From: Dryococelus australis
Taxonomy: Eukaryota > Arthropoda > Insecta > Phasmatodea > Phasmatidae
Reading direction: 5' to 3'
DNA length: 64,000 nt
Assembly (NCBI GenBank): GCA_029891345.1
Contig: CM056993.1
Coordinates: forward strand, 272,398,900 to 272,462,899
The translations under genes were made by a program, and so were the position numbers. The notes beneath the pieces are model-generated. The model did no database searches, had not been told where the DNA came from, and saw nothing but the letters and a program-made list of their open reading frames with translations. Numbering within the stretch: the first letter of the stretch is position 1; each line of letters begins with the position of its first letter. Shown here one piece after another: positions 9,593-21,658 of this stretch.

Positions 9593-10310
9593 ATACTACT
9601 AACATTCCTCTAAGAACAGTTTTGTCCGCGGCCAGCGATATAAACGTCGGACAATGATATGTTAGCGCTCATCAGTTTTTATATCGCGTCAAAGACCATT
9701 AAAATTCGCGTGAAAAAGCACGTTAAAAGAAGCACATGGTATAAGGAATGGCTTTTGAAGAGGATAGAGTATTCACACATAAATCTCCTATCAGAATTGA
9801 ATGTTACACCTAAATATTGGCATAATTATTTGCAAATGGAAGAAGAAATGTATTTGTGTTTACTGTCATTGGTCACACCTTTGAAAAAAAAATTGATACT
9901 GTTATGTGAGAGGCCATTCCTCCCCATGAAAGACTCAGAGCGACATTGCGTTTCGTGGCTACTGGAAGAAACTACGATCTCCAAGTATTCTACAATAATA
10001 TCACTGCAGGCTCTGGGATATATCACACCAGAAACATGTGAATCTATGTATCATGTTCTACATAAAGATTACACGATGGTAAGAAAAACAAAATAATTGT
10101 ACTCTAATGTGTAATGTTAATAATAATTCTATGCAATGGTGTCTGTAGTGTCCGTAATGGAAAGATTATTACCGGATAACATATAACAGGAACTGAAGAC
10201 TGTCAGACCCCTTTAATCTCGAGATGTATGGAAGCCTTCGTAAGCGTATGTAGCTGTATTAGGAAAAATATTTAGCCTTGCCCGGCATGTGACAATGAAT
10301 GATGGTTGAA

Positions 10311-10333
10311 GCGCGCGCGCGCGCGCGCGCGCG

Positions 10334-10367
<34 letters not shown>
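10311..10367. repeat. Compound microsatellite (GC)n(AC)n(AT)n
   Basis: About 12 GC, 10 AC and 6 AT dinucleotides in direct succession within the transposase intron. Such runs alternate purine and pyrimidine throughout and are classic Z-DNA-prone sequence. Confidence 0.95.
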
Positions 10368-10369
10368 AC

Positions 10370-11540
10370 CATTCCGTTCCGCACACTGATATAAGACGTC
10401 CATTCCCTATGAACACTCACATTTGGAGACATGCTGAAAAAAGTACAATTTACTAAAGAAACCAACTGTGAAATACAACCAACATTCGAATGTCTCAAAT
10501 CTACATTAATAAAATGTGATGCTGCCTGGCTTTGCACTGGATTTAATTACTGACGAAATTATTTTATGTACACTAAATTTGGCTACAACAAGTTTGATGT
10601 ACATTTAGAGACTATCAGCACAAATATTATAACTGGAAAATTAACTCCAGAAAGTCCTCATTATTAATTGTACGACACTAGCAAGTACGTATTGTGTTTA
10701 TGTGTAACCGTTATTATGCAATTATATTTAACTTGGAGCTGCTGAGCGGTAGATAATTAAGACTCAATATAATCACAGGTTCTACGCGGATATGTCTAGG
10801 TTGGTAAAATAATAATCTTCGCTGTAGGAATTTTACCAATGAAGATCCGCATGATGATGCAAAAAAATGTTGAAACTTATCTGTTGAGTAGCGTTGTTCT
10901 GTATGAGTCCCTGTTTCACACAATTCCACAACATCTGTGACATTTAATACGGAAAGAAACCTTACTTCTGGTATTAGTGTTTAATTTTAAGAGAAAATCA
11001 AAACATGCAAAATAATATCCTAAACAGCTTGCTAATGCCTTTTTTTTCTCTATTTGTTTTAATACTCCTTCGTTATTGTTACCACATAAAATCCTGCCAC
11101 CGTTCCCTTACGTTAACACACTTCTTAATATAAAAATTGCAAACGTACTCGTAGTTTCCACCTGCATTTAACGACAATAAACAAAACAACTACAATTTAG
11201 TCATTTAACCAAACAAGTGGAATATGATACAAAACATATTTAGCATTCCTAATAATATAAATAAATACACACACTTCTTATTATACAATCAAAAGGAAAA
11301 CCAGGCTTAAATTAACACAGCTAATGATCTGAACGCAACCGGAGAGAGGAAGTATTAAATTACACATGGCCTTTTTTTTTCAAACGTTACAGAACATTTA
11401 ATGTAAATAATGTAATGTGATTGATCATAATCCCTTGTTTTGATTAAATGTAAACTGCAATTCAGGCATTTTCATTTAAATGCGGTAAAAAATGTGCAGC
11501 AGTCTGATGGTCTTGTGGTGAATCCACATCGCCCGATATC
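10370..11540. other. Intron/intergenic, no gene seen
   Basis: AT-rich sequence inside the transposase intron and downstream of the MADF gene stop. No conserved frame or repeat boundary was recognised. Confidence 0.5.
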
Positions 11541-11542
11541 TG

Positions 11543-12708
11543 TTAGTGGTATTGGTTAAGTTCTAGTTTATTAACATCGGTATTAACTGTGACCGGACTT
11601 GGAGTACTGCACGTGGTAAGTGGACTTCCAGCATATAAAACATTTGCGCTACAAGCTGGAGTGTAGTAGCGGTCAGATGGCTGTGCATATACCTGAGGAG
11701 TAACGTCGCCAATAAGTCTGTGGGACGAAGTCAGGCAGCCCATTTCGGCTTGAAACAAAGTTTCATTTATAAGTTTCTCCGCTATAAGCATTTGCTGTTT
11801 TGGTAGGCCACGCAGTTTCATACTGACGGACTTCCCCACAACATCAAAGCGGTCTTCTTCGAGACGTGGTTTTTTGAAGTGTTCTTTGACTGTTTGTAAA
11901 ACCTCGGCAGCCAAAGCTCGTACATCCGCCCCTTTAACGCTTTCTTTGTTCCGGTGACCGTTGCGACGTGTCTGTACAGCTCCACTGGTTCGTGCTGATG
12001 GCACAGGTGAAATATTACCATCACTAGTAGTATTTTGTTGCATTGGTTCATCTTCTGCTTCTTCCTGAAACATAGTCAATGGGAACAATTTAACCCCCCC
12101 CCCCCTCAATGCTGCATTTTGATATCATATTAATGTTTTGCACAATTCTATACAGATATATATTTCAATATTTTACTGGCCACGCCTAATTGTATACGAA
12201 TTATTGCTGCAGTTTCCGCAGTGTAACGTTTACATTTTTCACTATTTCTGCATCTTGTTAACAAAATGTATGTATGTTACACACGTTTAACATTGTTTAT
12301 ATTTTAACACTTGTATTTTTCTGTATGTTGTCACATATAATATTTATTTGCCTTTTTATTTATTTTCACATGGTTAGGATTCTGAATAATTAGATGTACG
12401 AATGGCAATATTCGTGTGTAAATGCATTTAGTTAGCTAGTTTTATTTTTGTTTGTATTTTTAAATTAATATTTTATATTAATTGCTTTTTTCATGGTCTC
12501 AACTTACTGTTTATGTTTCAGAGAATAATTTTGTATCTATATTACATTTCTATGAGACCTCTAATTGTATGGCTTAGGAATTTAGGCCGGTTTGGAGTGA
12601 GTTGGTTTAGTTTTACCTAGTGAGCCTTCCGATTGGATAGCAGGTTTAAACCCTGCATCCCTACTGACAGGAGATTATAGCATAGGGTAGGCCGGTCTAT
12701 TTTGGTTG

Positions 12709-12788
<80 letters not shown>

Positions 12789-15700
12789 CATGAGCTACGT
12801 CCATGAGCTACGTAAGAAAGAACACCTACACTACGCATCGTTGCAGTCTGAGTCTCCTAGATTTGATCCTATCCTGTTCATCACAATTAAATGGTATTTT
12901 CCTTAGAGAGCAACTCCATAGCAGCATATGAAGTATAGTATTTAATTGTGCTACGTATCCTAGTACAGACAATATAGTGTTTGTTCTAAACGTTTAAACC
13001 CGACGCCATGTTGGCCAGGCGTCAGTAGCTAAACCAGCACTTTTTAACCACAAGAAATCCTAGTAAGAGTATAAATGCTTTTAACAGCAGCAGCTTAGCC
13101 AGAGGCATAATTTTGTTGAATTTTGAACTGAGACATTTGTATTTGAGGGAGAGGATTTTTACAGTGTACATGTGTTATGTCAGACTTCCATGCATACTAA
13201 CGATACTTACGCCCGGCCACTCCCTAACGGCAGCATAGGTTTTGAATAGTTTTTCTTTGATATTGCTATTGTCATTTAGGGTTGTTTGGTTAGTTAATTT
13301 TCCAGCATTGATAATTACGTTTATACCTATCTGAATATTTTATTGAATAAAAGGATAAAAGCTGGAATTTATATTGTGTCTGACATCTTTTCATTCACTC
13401 ATTTCTACACGATTTCTTGGTTTAATCCTCTCCTAATCTCAACCAACTAAATCTGAAAGAACGTAAAGTAGTTTTAAGAATCTTTGCATGGCAGAATAAC
13501 TTTTCAGCTGATTGGCAAACTGGTTTGTCGTGGTGTGCTACAAGGTGAATTGGCAACGCAGAGGTCTGGGTTTGGAGTCTGCCTGGCTACGAACAAACGT
13601 GTTCCTGAGCTGCAGGAATAAACTACCAGTATCACACGCCAAATTTATATAAATACTGCGAACACACTCGTGATTAATACATTACAAGAGGGGGTTGCAT
13701 GAGCTATATATTTAACAGCATATGAACACAGGCAATAGTTAATTTACACATCCTGTTGTTTAATGATATACAGTATTAACATCACTTCAATTATTATATT
13801 TTGTTTAAGATAAGATGACGCCCTTTTCAGAGTAACACAACGTGGAAGTACATCATTTAATTCACCCTCGACATCAGTTTTCAGAAATTCATCCCCTTTC
13901 TCTACATAAAACTATGTAAATATATTTAATACACTATTGCACACATAGGAGGTGCCATCATATGTTATACCTGTGTCGTGTTAAGGTGCTGTTTCAGCGA
14001 ACTGAGGAAGAATTGAAGAACATTGCCAATTCATTCGAAAGAAGATGGAATTTTCCCCACTGCCTTGGGGCTATCGACGGCAAACATGTCGCCATTGTAC
14101 CTCCAGCTGATAGCGGGTCCGAATAGCCTACTACAACTACAGGATGAGTCTTTTAGAACAGGCCCCGTGGGACATGTGTGTAATGGAGCAAGGGAATGAG
14201 GAAATATACACCAGTACAAATTTACTGTGGTGCATCAGTTGCTGGATGTGGACGAGGCAGCTAGAGTGCAGTCCTGTGAGTGGTTTCTGTCCAATATTGC
14301 TTCGGAGATGTATTCTTTTCCAATGAAGCGTGGTTCCATCTGTCAGGGTACGTTAACTCCCAGAACATGCGCCATTGGTCAGGTGACAATCCACACGTGT
14401 TGACGGAAGCTCCACTGCATCCTCAGAAACTCGGTGTCTGGTGTACAGTGCTATCATGCCGCATCATCCCCGTGTTCTTCCATGAGACTGTGAACACGGC
14501 TTGTTACATCGAACACATTTTTAATGTTTTTGCGGAACAACTGACGAAGGATGAGTGCAACAATGCTTACTTTCAGCAGGATGGAGCCACGGCGCATACT
14601 GCACGTGCAACGATCGAACGCATTGAGTCGGTGTTCCAGCCTGATCGTGTCATCAGCCGCGGAACAAATCAACCTATGCCACCCCGTTCTCCAGATTTAT
14701 CAGTCTGTGATTCCTTCTTGGGGGGCGCTCTAAAGGGACAGGTCTACAGCAACAATCCGCACACACTCGAAGAACTCCAGGCCAACATAACACAGCTATC
14801 AATGCCATTCCACAGCATGTCCTCCCTCGTGCCTTTCGCAACTTTTGGTGTCGTCTGCACACCTGCCTCGAGGTCAATAGCGGCCACTTCCAGCACCTAC
14901 TCTAGGTATTTTGTTGTCACACTGGACTGTATTTCCTCATTCCCTTGCTCTGTTACACACATGTCCCATGGGGCCTCTTTCAAAGGACTCGCCCTGTACA
15001 AAGGAAGAGACAGCATGGTTTTACTTGCCATCGCAGACGCGAATTACCTATTTGTAATGTAAAAGATAATAATGATGTATTAATAACGAAAGGTGAAGAT
15101 TGGAACTATTGAACTCGCTATTTGTTACCTTAACCGCGGAAACGACATTTTAACAAGTACAAATACACAGATATACTGCCTAGAGCACAAAAAAAAAAAA
15201 ACTATCCAAATTAAGTTAAATTAAAGTAAAATCAAAATGTACTCACTCACATAACTCAAACTAGAAAACAATGTGTATTAAGTCAGCAATATCAATATTT
15301 ACGAGTAATAGCATTCAATTTGTTGACGCGCCAATTAGGGTACACTCCAGTTTCAGTGTCTGAAAGCTTAGCATCGGACGGCGTTTTTGTAGTCACGCAC
15401 GTTGGAACATGCTTCCGCGGACGACGTAAATCCGCGGACCATTGGAATGCGGACAAGCTATTGTGGACAAGGCCTTAATGGTTTTGCGCACGACTCGCGA
15501 AGGTATAATGCCGGAGTTATGGAATCCTGAGTGGCGTGGTCAAATGCGGTAACGACACTAGCATTCAATGTAGGAATGACAACACCCAAGGTGTATGAAT
15601 AATATTGAAGTTTACTGTGTGCTCAGATTTTTTTCGCGAAATATCAGTGGCCCCAGCTATAAATATATTGTTACATGAACCACATATTCTACACCACATA

Positions 15701-16723
15701 CAGGTTGGTTCAGATGTCTTGTCACCCCCTCAATTTCTATATGCCTCAATGTAATTGCTGTTTTGATTGTATATAAGATTCTATATTTAATTTAATTACT
15801 TTATCTTAAGTTAGTGTTATCAAACATTTATATATTATAATATAAATTTGTAATATTGATCTCTGTATATATTTATATTTACATTAATATAATTAATTTA
15901 TATTATCATGTTTAACCTATTAATTTATAATTATTATTTTACTAAAACAATATAATATATATTATTCTATTTATATTAAATTCTTATATTACTTTTAATT
16001 GTATTTTTATTAGAGGTTATTACATTAAGTTGTGGTAGAAATATAATAATATTTCATTATACCTTAAACATAGGTTTGTAAGAATAATCCACTACATAAA
16101 AGTATTTGTCTTTACTAATCCCATTTGGGGTGACACGACATGTGGACCATCCTGTAAACACACAGTTCTTGGTGATATACATCTCACCAACTATCTTCAC
16201 CCGCTCCCTCTGTTCCCGGACAATGCAACACCATAACAGTATTACGATACATATAATACATACCTCCGTAGCACTCTTGTCATCGCCATCATCACTGCTG
16301 TCTACATTTGTACGAGAAGCTCGAGGCGTATCTTGATCGCCTAGAAAACTAAATCAAAATACAACAATGTAGAAAAGGAAACAATCAAGGATATTTACTG
16401 ACAGCTGTTAAACCAAATTAAGCTTACCTTAACAACGGAAAGTACCACAACTTCGGTTTATATATTTCGTCACCTGCTGCTCCTGACTTGGTCGAAGCCT
16501 TCACTTTTTTTATTTCTTTTCGATACGCACTTCTCAGATTATTTATCTTTTTTATTACAGCATCTTTCGTGGCGTTCGTGTCCACCTCTTTTAATTTTGC
16601 CAACAGCCGAGCGTAGCCCGCATCTTTTCTCACCCTATCATGGTATTCTTTACACTTCACTTCCCACAGACATGGCTCACTCTCGTATATTCGTATCCAA
16701 TCTTCTAGAAACTCGCGATTCAT
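11543..16723 (-). CDS. MADF-domain protein with BESS-like C-terminus, three exons, intact
   Basis: Exons on the minus strand: 16723-16428, 16348-16264 and 12064-11543. Donor AAG|GTAAGC follows exon 1, acceptor TTTAG precedes exon 2, donor GAG|GTATGT follows it, and acceptor TTTCAG precedes exon 3. The phases agree (2, then 0) and give a 300-residue protein ending at TAA 11543. The start is the ATG of [14 protein letters not shown]; an in-frame ATG further upstream adds a less typical stretch. Residues 5-97 form a MADF DNA-binding domain ([41 protein letters not shown]). A Ser/Asp-rich linker with [11 protein letters not shown] follows. Near 200-245 a BESS-like motif ([26 protein letters not shown]) may mediate protein contacts. 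MADF/Myb-like proteins accompany Harbinger transposases, and the overlap with one here suggests element origin. A host transcription factor is the alternative. Confidence 0.75.
12110..13990. other. Shared intron region, no gene seen
   Basis: AT-rich sequence lying in introns of both the plus-strand transposase and the minus-strand MADF gene. Apart from the (TA)n tract no frame or repeat was recognised. Confidence 0.5.
12711..12786. repeat. (TA)n microsatellite, about 38 units
   Basis: Uninterrupted AT dinucleotides bounded by TTGGA and TTCCA, so the tract is a perfect cruciform-forming palindrome. Confidence 0.97.
14140..14997 (+). mobile_element. Tc1/mariner-superfamily element with ~68-bp TIRs, TA target duplication
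   Basis: Terminal inverted repeats begin CAGGATGAGTC at the left and, read inward from the right, CAGGGCGAGTCC. Both contain GGGACATGTGTGTAA and GCAAGGGAATGAGGAAATA. TA lies directly outside each end (14138-14139 and 14998-14999). Removing the element and one TA restores the reading of the Harbinger exon across the site, so the insertion is precise. At 858 bp it is too short for a full transposase gene; the N-terminal part is deleted. Confidence 0.88.
14227..14930 (+). pseudogene. Mariner-family transposase fragment (catalytic domain)
   Basis: A first frame (about 14227-14335) gives [19 protein letters not shown]. After a shift the long frame gives [35 protein letters not shown] and [13 protein letters not shown]. 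These are the three catalytic blocks. The first, normally FSDEAWF, carries N instead of D, so it would be inactive. I count 37 residues between the second D (QQDGA) and the D of SPDL, though a short insertion near RGTNQPM may inflate this. The helix-turn-helix region is absent. The tail after about 14840 decays into the right TIR. Confidence 0.8.
15060..16260. other. No gene seen; very AT-rich from 15.7 to 16.1 kb
   Basis: The C-terminal half of the Harbinger transposase is expected here but was not found. A poly-A run lies at about 15190. At 15370-15480 a short stretch has repeated CCGCGGAC motifs. The 15780-16090 part is nearly pure A/T. Confidence 0.5.
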
Positions 16724-16849
16724 CGTTGTGTCTTCGTCAAAAGTAGAAGGTGAACTGACGGAAAACAAGTTGTTAGTCCATACACGCCAGTTGTGGCCTG
16801 TACAGCGTCGGACTGCGCAGTTCGCCAGTGGCCTCAAGGCTGTTACCAC

Positions 16850-17480
16850 ACACGCTCCGGAATTCCCTGACGCCGAGACTGTACAGTGCTGGCCTTGAGG
16901 AATTCCTCATCGTGTCTCGACACCTTTACACGCACATCCATCGCCTCATCGCTCCTACGCTCAAGGCGAGCAGTATTTCCGACGTGACGCTACACTGTGT
17001 AGTTCAGATCTGTAACAGTTGGGTTTTACTACAGTGATGAAAGCTTACAGATTAAACTACGCCCGTATCTTTGTATTTTCCTCTTACAGCTTAAGGAAAC
17101 TGCATAGGCAAGCTTTAAAAATGCGATATTTGACCATGTTCACGATTTTTTCTCTCCAAGAATGCACTTAATGCGACAAAAAAAAAAGCATAGATTTTTT
17201 TTTCTGACAAAAAAGTCGCATTTGCAGAACATTTATTTACCGCGATACGCGTATTCGCGCAAACAACTATTTCACATAAAGTGCGGGGGTCCATCTCACT
17301 TTTAACATATTTTAATTCGTAAAAATGCTAGTTTTCACGTGAAAGGCATGTGAATAAAGCTACTGTGGGTGGATCATGGCAAAGTTAATCTTACGTGCAC
17401 CGGAATGGAATGAAATGAGAATAAAAGTATTTCATAAGCAGGGCTTTCAAAATTGTTCAGTAAACAGTGAACAACTTATA
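16850..17480. other. No gene seen
   Basis: Upstream of the MADF gene start on its strand, so it may contain its promoter and 5' untranslated region. No core promoter motif could be picked with confidence. Confidence 0.4.
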
Positions 17481-17481
17481 A

Positions 17482-17715
17482 AGGTTATTCACGGTAAAGT
17501 GAGCACTTTTTGAAAGCCCTCACGTTTAGAATAATAGTAACAAGATTTATTATATTTTAGCCTCAGACGTTAACTTCCGAGTGCGGTGGAATATACACAT
17601 TGTGTTCATTACTTACATGTCAACATGTTTTTAAAAAGGTGGTTAAAGGATAAAATATGACCGAAAAGAAAAAGTAACTAGGGCCTCAAAAGTGCTCACT
17701 TTACCATGAACAGCC
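17482..17715. mobile_element. MITE family B copy
   Basis: Starts GGTTATTCACGGTAAAGTG and ends CACTTTACCATGAACAGCCC, an inverted repeat of about 30 bp. The interior contains GGTGGTTAAAGGATAAAA, also seen at 43.16 kb. Confidence 0.8.
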
Positions 17716-18381
17716 CATACACACAGTTACATCTGTACGTATTGAGGTTGAGAAGAAAGCATTAGCTCTTCCCAGCAGCACTCGCTCGCTAGGGACAACG
17801 AAACGTTAATCAACCAGAGAGAGGCGACAGTCAGTCCAGCTAAATGTCAGCGTCTTTTCATGATGCTGACCCTGCTGACCCGGCCTTGAGAAGGAGCAGC
17901 TTGCAGAGATAGGTGCGTTATCTTCCGCCTCCTTCCTACATCGCGCTGACCACACTGGGCTGTGCTGAGACCACGTAAGCACCGGCCTTCTCTCATGACA
18001 GTATACATATCACCTTCATTTGGCTCATCTTACACTGAACTATTTGTTTTACGATCTCAACATTCTTATTACACTCATCGGCAAAATATTTTGCATCCAC
18101 AAAGAAGCAACTTACAGGAATGGAACGTGGTGGGTAGATTAGAAAATGTGAGACATGCAAATAATTCACGTTTCACTTTCGGCACGTGACGTCAGCCATT
18201 TCTTCTTCACGCGTACAGCCAAATGAACAATTTGGTTGCAAACGGGCATATTCATTCCATGTTTAAGATAAGTGAGGCCCAGTCGAAGCTTGCCTTTGGC
18301 TGAAATTATACTTTAAGTAGTGCAAAGGCAACACGAGTTTGACAGTGATTGAAAATACGACATGCAGTGCAGTAGAGTAAA

Positions 18382-18775
18382 GATTGTTCACGGTAAACAG
18401 AGCGCTTTTTAAAAGCACTGCTTAAGAATTACTTGTATGCACATACAGCATGTGCTCTTCTGCTGTATGCCAGATTTACATTGTCATAGACCTCATCACT
18501 TTATTCAAGCGTCGGTAAAGTGAATCCGTGAAATTATTAGAAAGATAAATATTTCACAAATTTGCTAATTAGTACACCTAAAAAACCAGCAAATGAAATA
18601 AATAATTTAAATTCTTCACTCATGTTTACGTCACACGTTTAATTCAACGTTAAGACACGGAATAATTTTCCGTCCATCGTTACCATCTTTACTAGGCACG
18701 TCCCAGTCCGTACACGTGTCCGTTTAAAACTGCAGATGCAGTTAGGGACTGTGACATAATTCAAAGGATGATTTC
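18382..18775 (+). mobile_element. MITE family A copy, right end lost
   Basis: Begins TGTTCACGGTAAACAGAG and shares the family A interior (TACTTGTATGCAC, CGTTACCATCTTTAC). The right inverted repeat is missing. Confidence 0.75.
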
Positions 18776-18779
18776 AAAC

Positions 18780-19690
18780 ATTCTCAATTAACCGTCAAAA
18801 TCTCATACAATAGAGTACGGTTTATCGTTTCGAATGCCTTTGCTTTCTGTGCTTAAGAGGATTTTTTTATATTATTTCTTTTATATTACATTAAAATTTG
18901 TTTCCTACGTATGTAAAGTATCTACGAGTTGCACATCATAGCGTAATTGCGTGTGTACACTGTTGAACTGTTCATTACTGTCAGCTCATTTGAACTGAAT
19001 GTTGATACATGTACCATTAAAATCACTGAACCGATATGCAATGAGGAACTCTTTAAAACTTTTAGAGTAGTGTTTCCTTGCATAGTTTGTAATTTTATTA
19101 TTTTCCTTTAATATTTATTGATATCCATCACATGTGCCAGAGATGCCTATTAAGGGTAGACTATTTCCATTTCTAGGTTTTATTCATGGTTCGAACAGTC
19201 GATCTAAACAATAAGATAATTATAATGAAATAAAATCTAATAACGCGAGAGCGTAAAAATGTTACCAACTCAAATAATTATATTCCAGTGCTTATTACTA
19301 CGCATTTCATTTACTGACTTTATAAAAATTCCTATCGCTTAGATAAAGAAAATACAATAAACCGTTTCTATTGTTCAATAAGTAAGTAATGCAAAATAAT
19401 AATGGCAGCCACTTTTTATTTAGTATTTGTATTTCGTAGTCGTAGACTGCACTTAAACGTTTTTATGTACGCCTACGCATTGATGAACTGAAAGGTATGT
19501 GCTGTTTGCTATCGTTGTTTTTGTGACACGCTGATTATCGCATCATTGGACAAGCACAGAAGATAAGATAGACCGACTGTCGTAACTGCACCATGTAATC
19601 ACAACGGAACAGAACAAGGCGTCATGGCAATGGTAGATGCTAATGATTTGGGGCCAGGCGAATCGGTTGTTCCAGTACGTACACCACATT
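18780..19690. other. No gene seen
   Basis: AT-rich unique-looking sequence between MITE and SINE fragments; no coding frame or repeat boundary recognised. Confidence 0.45.
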
Positions 19691-19699
19691 TTTTTATAG

Positions 19700-19835
19700 G
19701 CTGTTTGTGCCGGACGATACCGCTGGTCGGCGGGTTTGCTCGGGGATTTCCCGTTTCCTCCGTCCTTGCATTCCGGCGCAGCCACATGCTCACTTCACTT
19801 CACTCTCGTCAGCTGTGTCGCAGTTCCAAATGCGT
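19700..19835 (+). mobile_element. SINE fragment (3' body), 5'-truncated
   Basis: Shares TGCCGGACGAT.CCGC and the CGGGTTTGCTCGGGGATTTC phrase with 21.21 kb. The first phrase also occurs in the tRNA-derived SINE at 43.23-43.37 kb, so this is probably a headless copy of the same family. Confidence 0.5.
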
Positions 19836-19843
19836 ATGAGTTA

Positions 19844-20371
19844 GGGCGCGTTTACACGGAGATAGTACCTACCACGATAAAAGCTATCACGAAGGTGTAC
19901 GAAAGTAACTGCCGCGATAGGTCGTGTTCACACACACGATCGGGACATGCTGGGATAGTTAACCTCAAAAGGGACATGTCCGACATTAATATCCTTTTTT
20001 CAAGAGGTCGGTATTTGTTGGGGTAGTTAAATATCGTGACAGGATATTAATGACAGGTATCATATATTGTTCCCGTGGTTTATTGTATTACAGTAAATAT
20101 GCTGTCAATACTGCTGTGTCATGTCCTGTCATATCGCCACATAGTGTAAGAACAGCGACAGATATTAACAGAATCCAAATAATTCTGCAATGTTACTGTC
20201 AAAGTGAATATATTTACAAATTTGTGGCCCGCACTATCACGACAGTCATGCTACACGGTATACAGTACGGTAGTTGCAAGTGATGTCACGACAGTTACTA
20301 TCACTATCTAGTTCGAACTTATATCGCGATAGTGCTATTGCGACAGTAACTATCGCCGTGTAAACGCGCCC
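19844..20371. mobile_element. MITE family C copy, TTA target duplication
   Basis: Ends are GGGCGCGTTTACACGG and its complement CCGTGTAAACGCGCCC, flanked by TTA at 19841-19843 and 20372-20374. The subterminal regions carry many CTATCG/CGATAG and ACGACAG motifs. A 3-bp TTA duplication fits PIF/Harbinger-type MITEs. Confidence 0.88.
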
Positions 20372-20621
20372 TTAATGCATTTCTTAACGACAGTCTCAGT
20401 TGAGAGTCGTTGATGGGGCTTGATTGGGCAGTCGCTCAGACGGAGAGCTGTCACACACTCTAATATAATCATCAAAATCTAAAGGAAAAGAGATATATTG
20501 TAATTTTACATTGGCGTTGTTACTACATATTATTGAATGAATGTACAAAAGCATTCGGTAAAACTTAGAAGTCGGATTCTCAAATTGTTCACCTTGCACT
20601 CACCGGGTGTACATTGAAATA

Positions 20622-20811
20622 CAGGCTGTTTCTATCCTCCTGCCTTTTTTTTTAAATATAAACACTGCAATGTGACCAATAAACACAGTGTATACATTTT
20701 ACCACTCTCAAAAGTTAACCCCTAAGGCTGCAATAAGATATATTTATTAATGGTTAAAGTCTGTTGGGGGGGGGGGGGCTTAAAAAGTGCTCACTTTACC
20801 GTGAATAGACT
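20622..20811. mobile_element. MITE family B copy, left end degraded
   Basis: The right end AAGTGCTCACTTTACCGTGA matches the family, and the interior has GCAATGTGACCAATAAACAC and CTAAGGCTGCAATAAGATAT. A G homopolymer lies at about 20766-20778. Confidence 0.7.
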
Positions 20812-21204
20812 ATGACACTGGGCAGCCAGAGGTTGGCTCGCGGCAGACAGACCGCAGGTCGCGATGTCCTGTTTGAAATACGTTGACTGCGCTCGCCAGC
20901 TTACCTGAACAAGTCCCTGTTCAAGTCGAAAAGGTTATAATTTGCATCGCAACACTGTATACGCAGAAAGTCTGTAGGCGACGCGGCACTGAGCTCATAA
21001 ACTGTGAGCCAGGCCGGTTCTGCCGCCTGGCGACAAGCGTAAGACGCCCAACTACACTTGATGTAGGCAGAAACCGTGTTCGTATTCACTGCTGCGTGTC
21101 CTCGTTTACTTGCCCTCGATCCGTTCGCTTGTCCCCCCTTCATGACGAAGTGTGCATCTGTTGAATTGATACGCCCGTTTCGATTACGGACGGGGTTGCA
21201 CGAG

Positions 21205-21330
21205 GAAATAGTGCCGGACGATGCCGCAGGTCAGCGGGTTTTCTCGGGGATCTCCCTTTTCTCCCGCCCTTGCGTTCCGGCGCTGTTCCATCTTACCTCA
21301 ATTCCCCTCATCGGCTCTCAAGACCTTGAT
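21205..21330 (+). mobile_element. SINE fragment (3' body)
   Basis: Contains GTGCCGGACGATGCCGCAGG followed by a TTTTCTCGGGGATCTCCC phrase, paralleling 19.70 kb. No tRNA-like head precedes it. Confidence 0.5.
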
Positions 21331-21420
21331 GTTCAGAGCCGTCCAAATATCTCCACCTCACTTACATCCGTGTTCGTTTGTATTTGTATGTTACTTCACA
21401 ACCTGTGTGTTCCATTTGTA

Positions 21421-21658
21421 TAGGCTATTCACGGTAAAGTGAGCACTTTTTAAGGCCCTCCCAACAGGCGTTAACCTCTAATAAATATATCTTATTGCAG
21501 CCTCAGGTATTAAATTTTGATGGTTGTGAAACGTATAAACTGTGTTTGTTGGTCACATTGCAATGTTTATATTGGAAAGCAGCAGGAAGATGGAAATTAG
21601 TTGAAAGGAAAACTTTAGAAGGGCCTTAAAAATTGCTCACTTTACCGTGAATAGCCTG
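21421..21658. mobile_element. MITE family B, complete copy, TA target duplication
   Basis: 238 bp from TAGGCTATTCACGGTAAAGT to TTTACCGTGAATAGCCTG, with TA outside each end (21419-21420 and 21659-21660). It has no coding capacity. TA duplication and size fit a Tc1/mariner-mobilised MITE. Confidence 0.88.

Larger units (their letters stand above)
9659..15058 (+). pseudogene. PIF/Harbinger-type transposase, two exons, interrupted by a mariner-family insertion
   Basis: Exon 1 (9659 or upstream to 10078) encodes the N-terminal region with STWYKEWLLKR and TPETCESMYHVLHKDYTM. It ends at a GT donor, GATG|GTAAGA. An acceptor (TGTTTCAG) at 13997 starts exon 2 in phase 0 with [19 protein letters not shown], then the catalytic [13 protein letters not shown], whose D is the first of the DDE triad. 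At 14122-14130 a stop and a shift break the frame. The element at 14140-14997 then splits the exon. Beyond it the frame resumes with [16 protein letters not shown] and stops at 15058. The rest of the catalytic domain was not found down to 16.3 kb. The intron of about 3.9 kb holds the last exon of the antisense MADF gene. Inactive as it stands. Confidence 0.75.

Noticed and set aside
12617..12906. Open frames across (TA)n tracts encoding Tyr-Ile repeats
   Set aside because: They are products of the microsatellite read in several frames; the same holds for 47.2 kb and 10.3 kb.
15370..15480. CCGCGGAC repeats as the right TIR of the Harbinger element, pairing with 9625-9655
   Set aside because: Only short words (TCCGCGG, GGACAA) match; no continuous inverted repeat or target duplication is visible.
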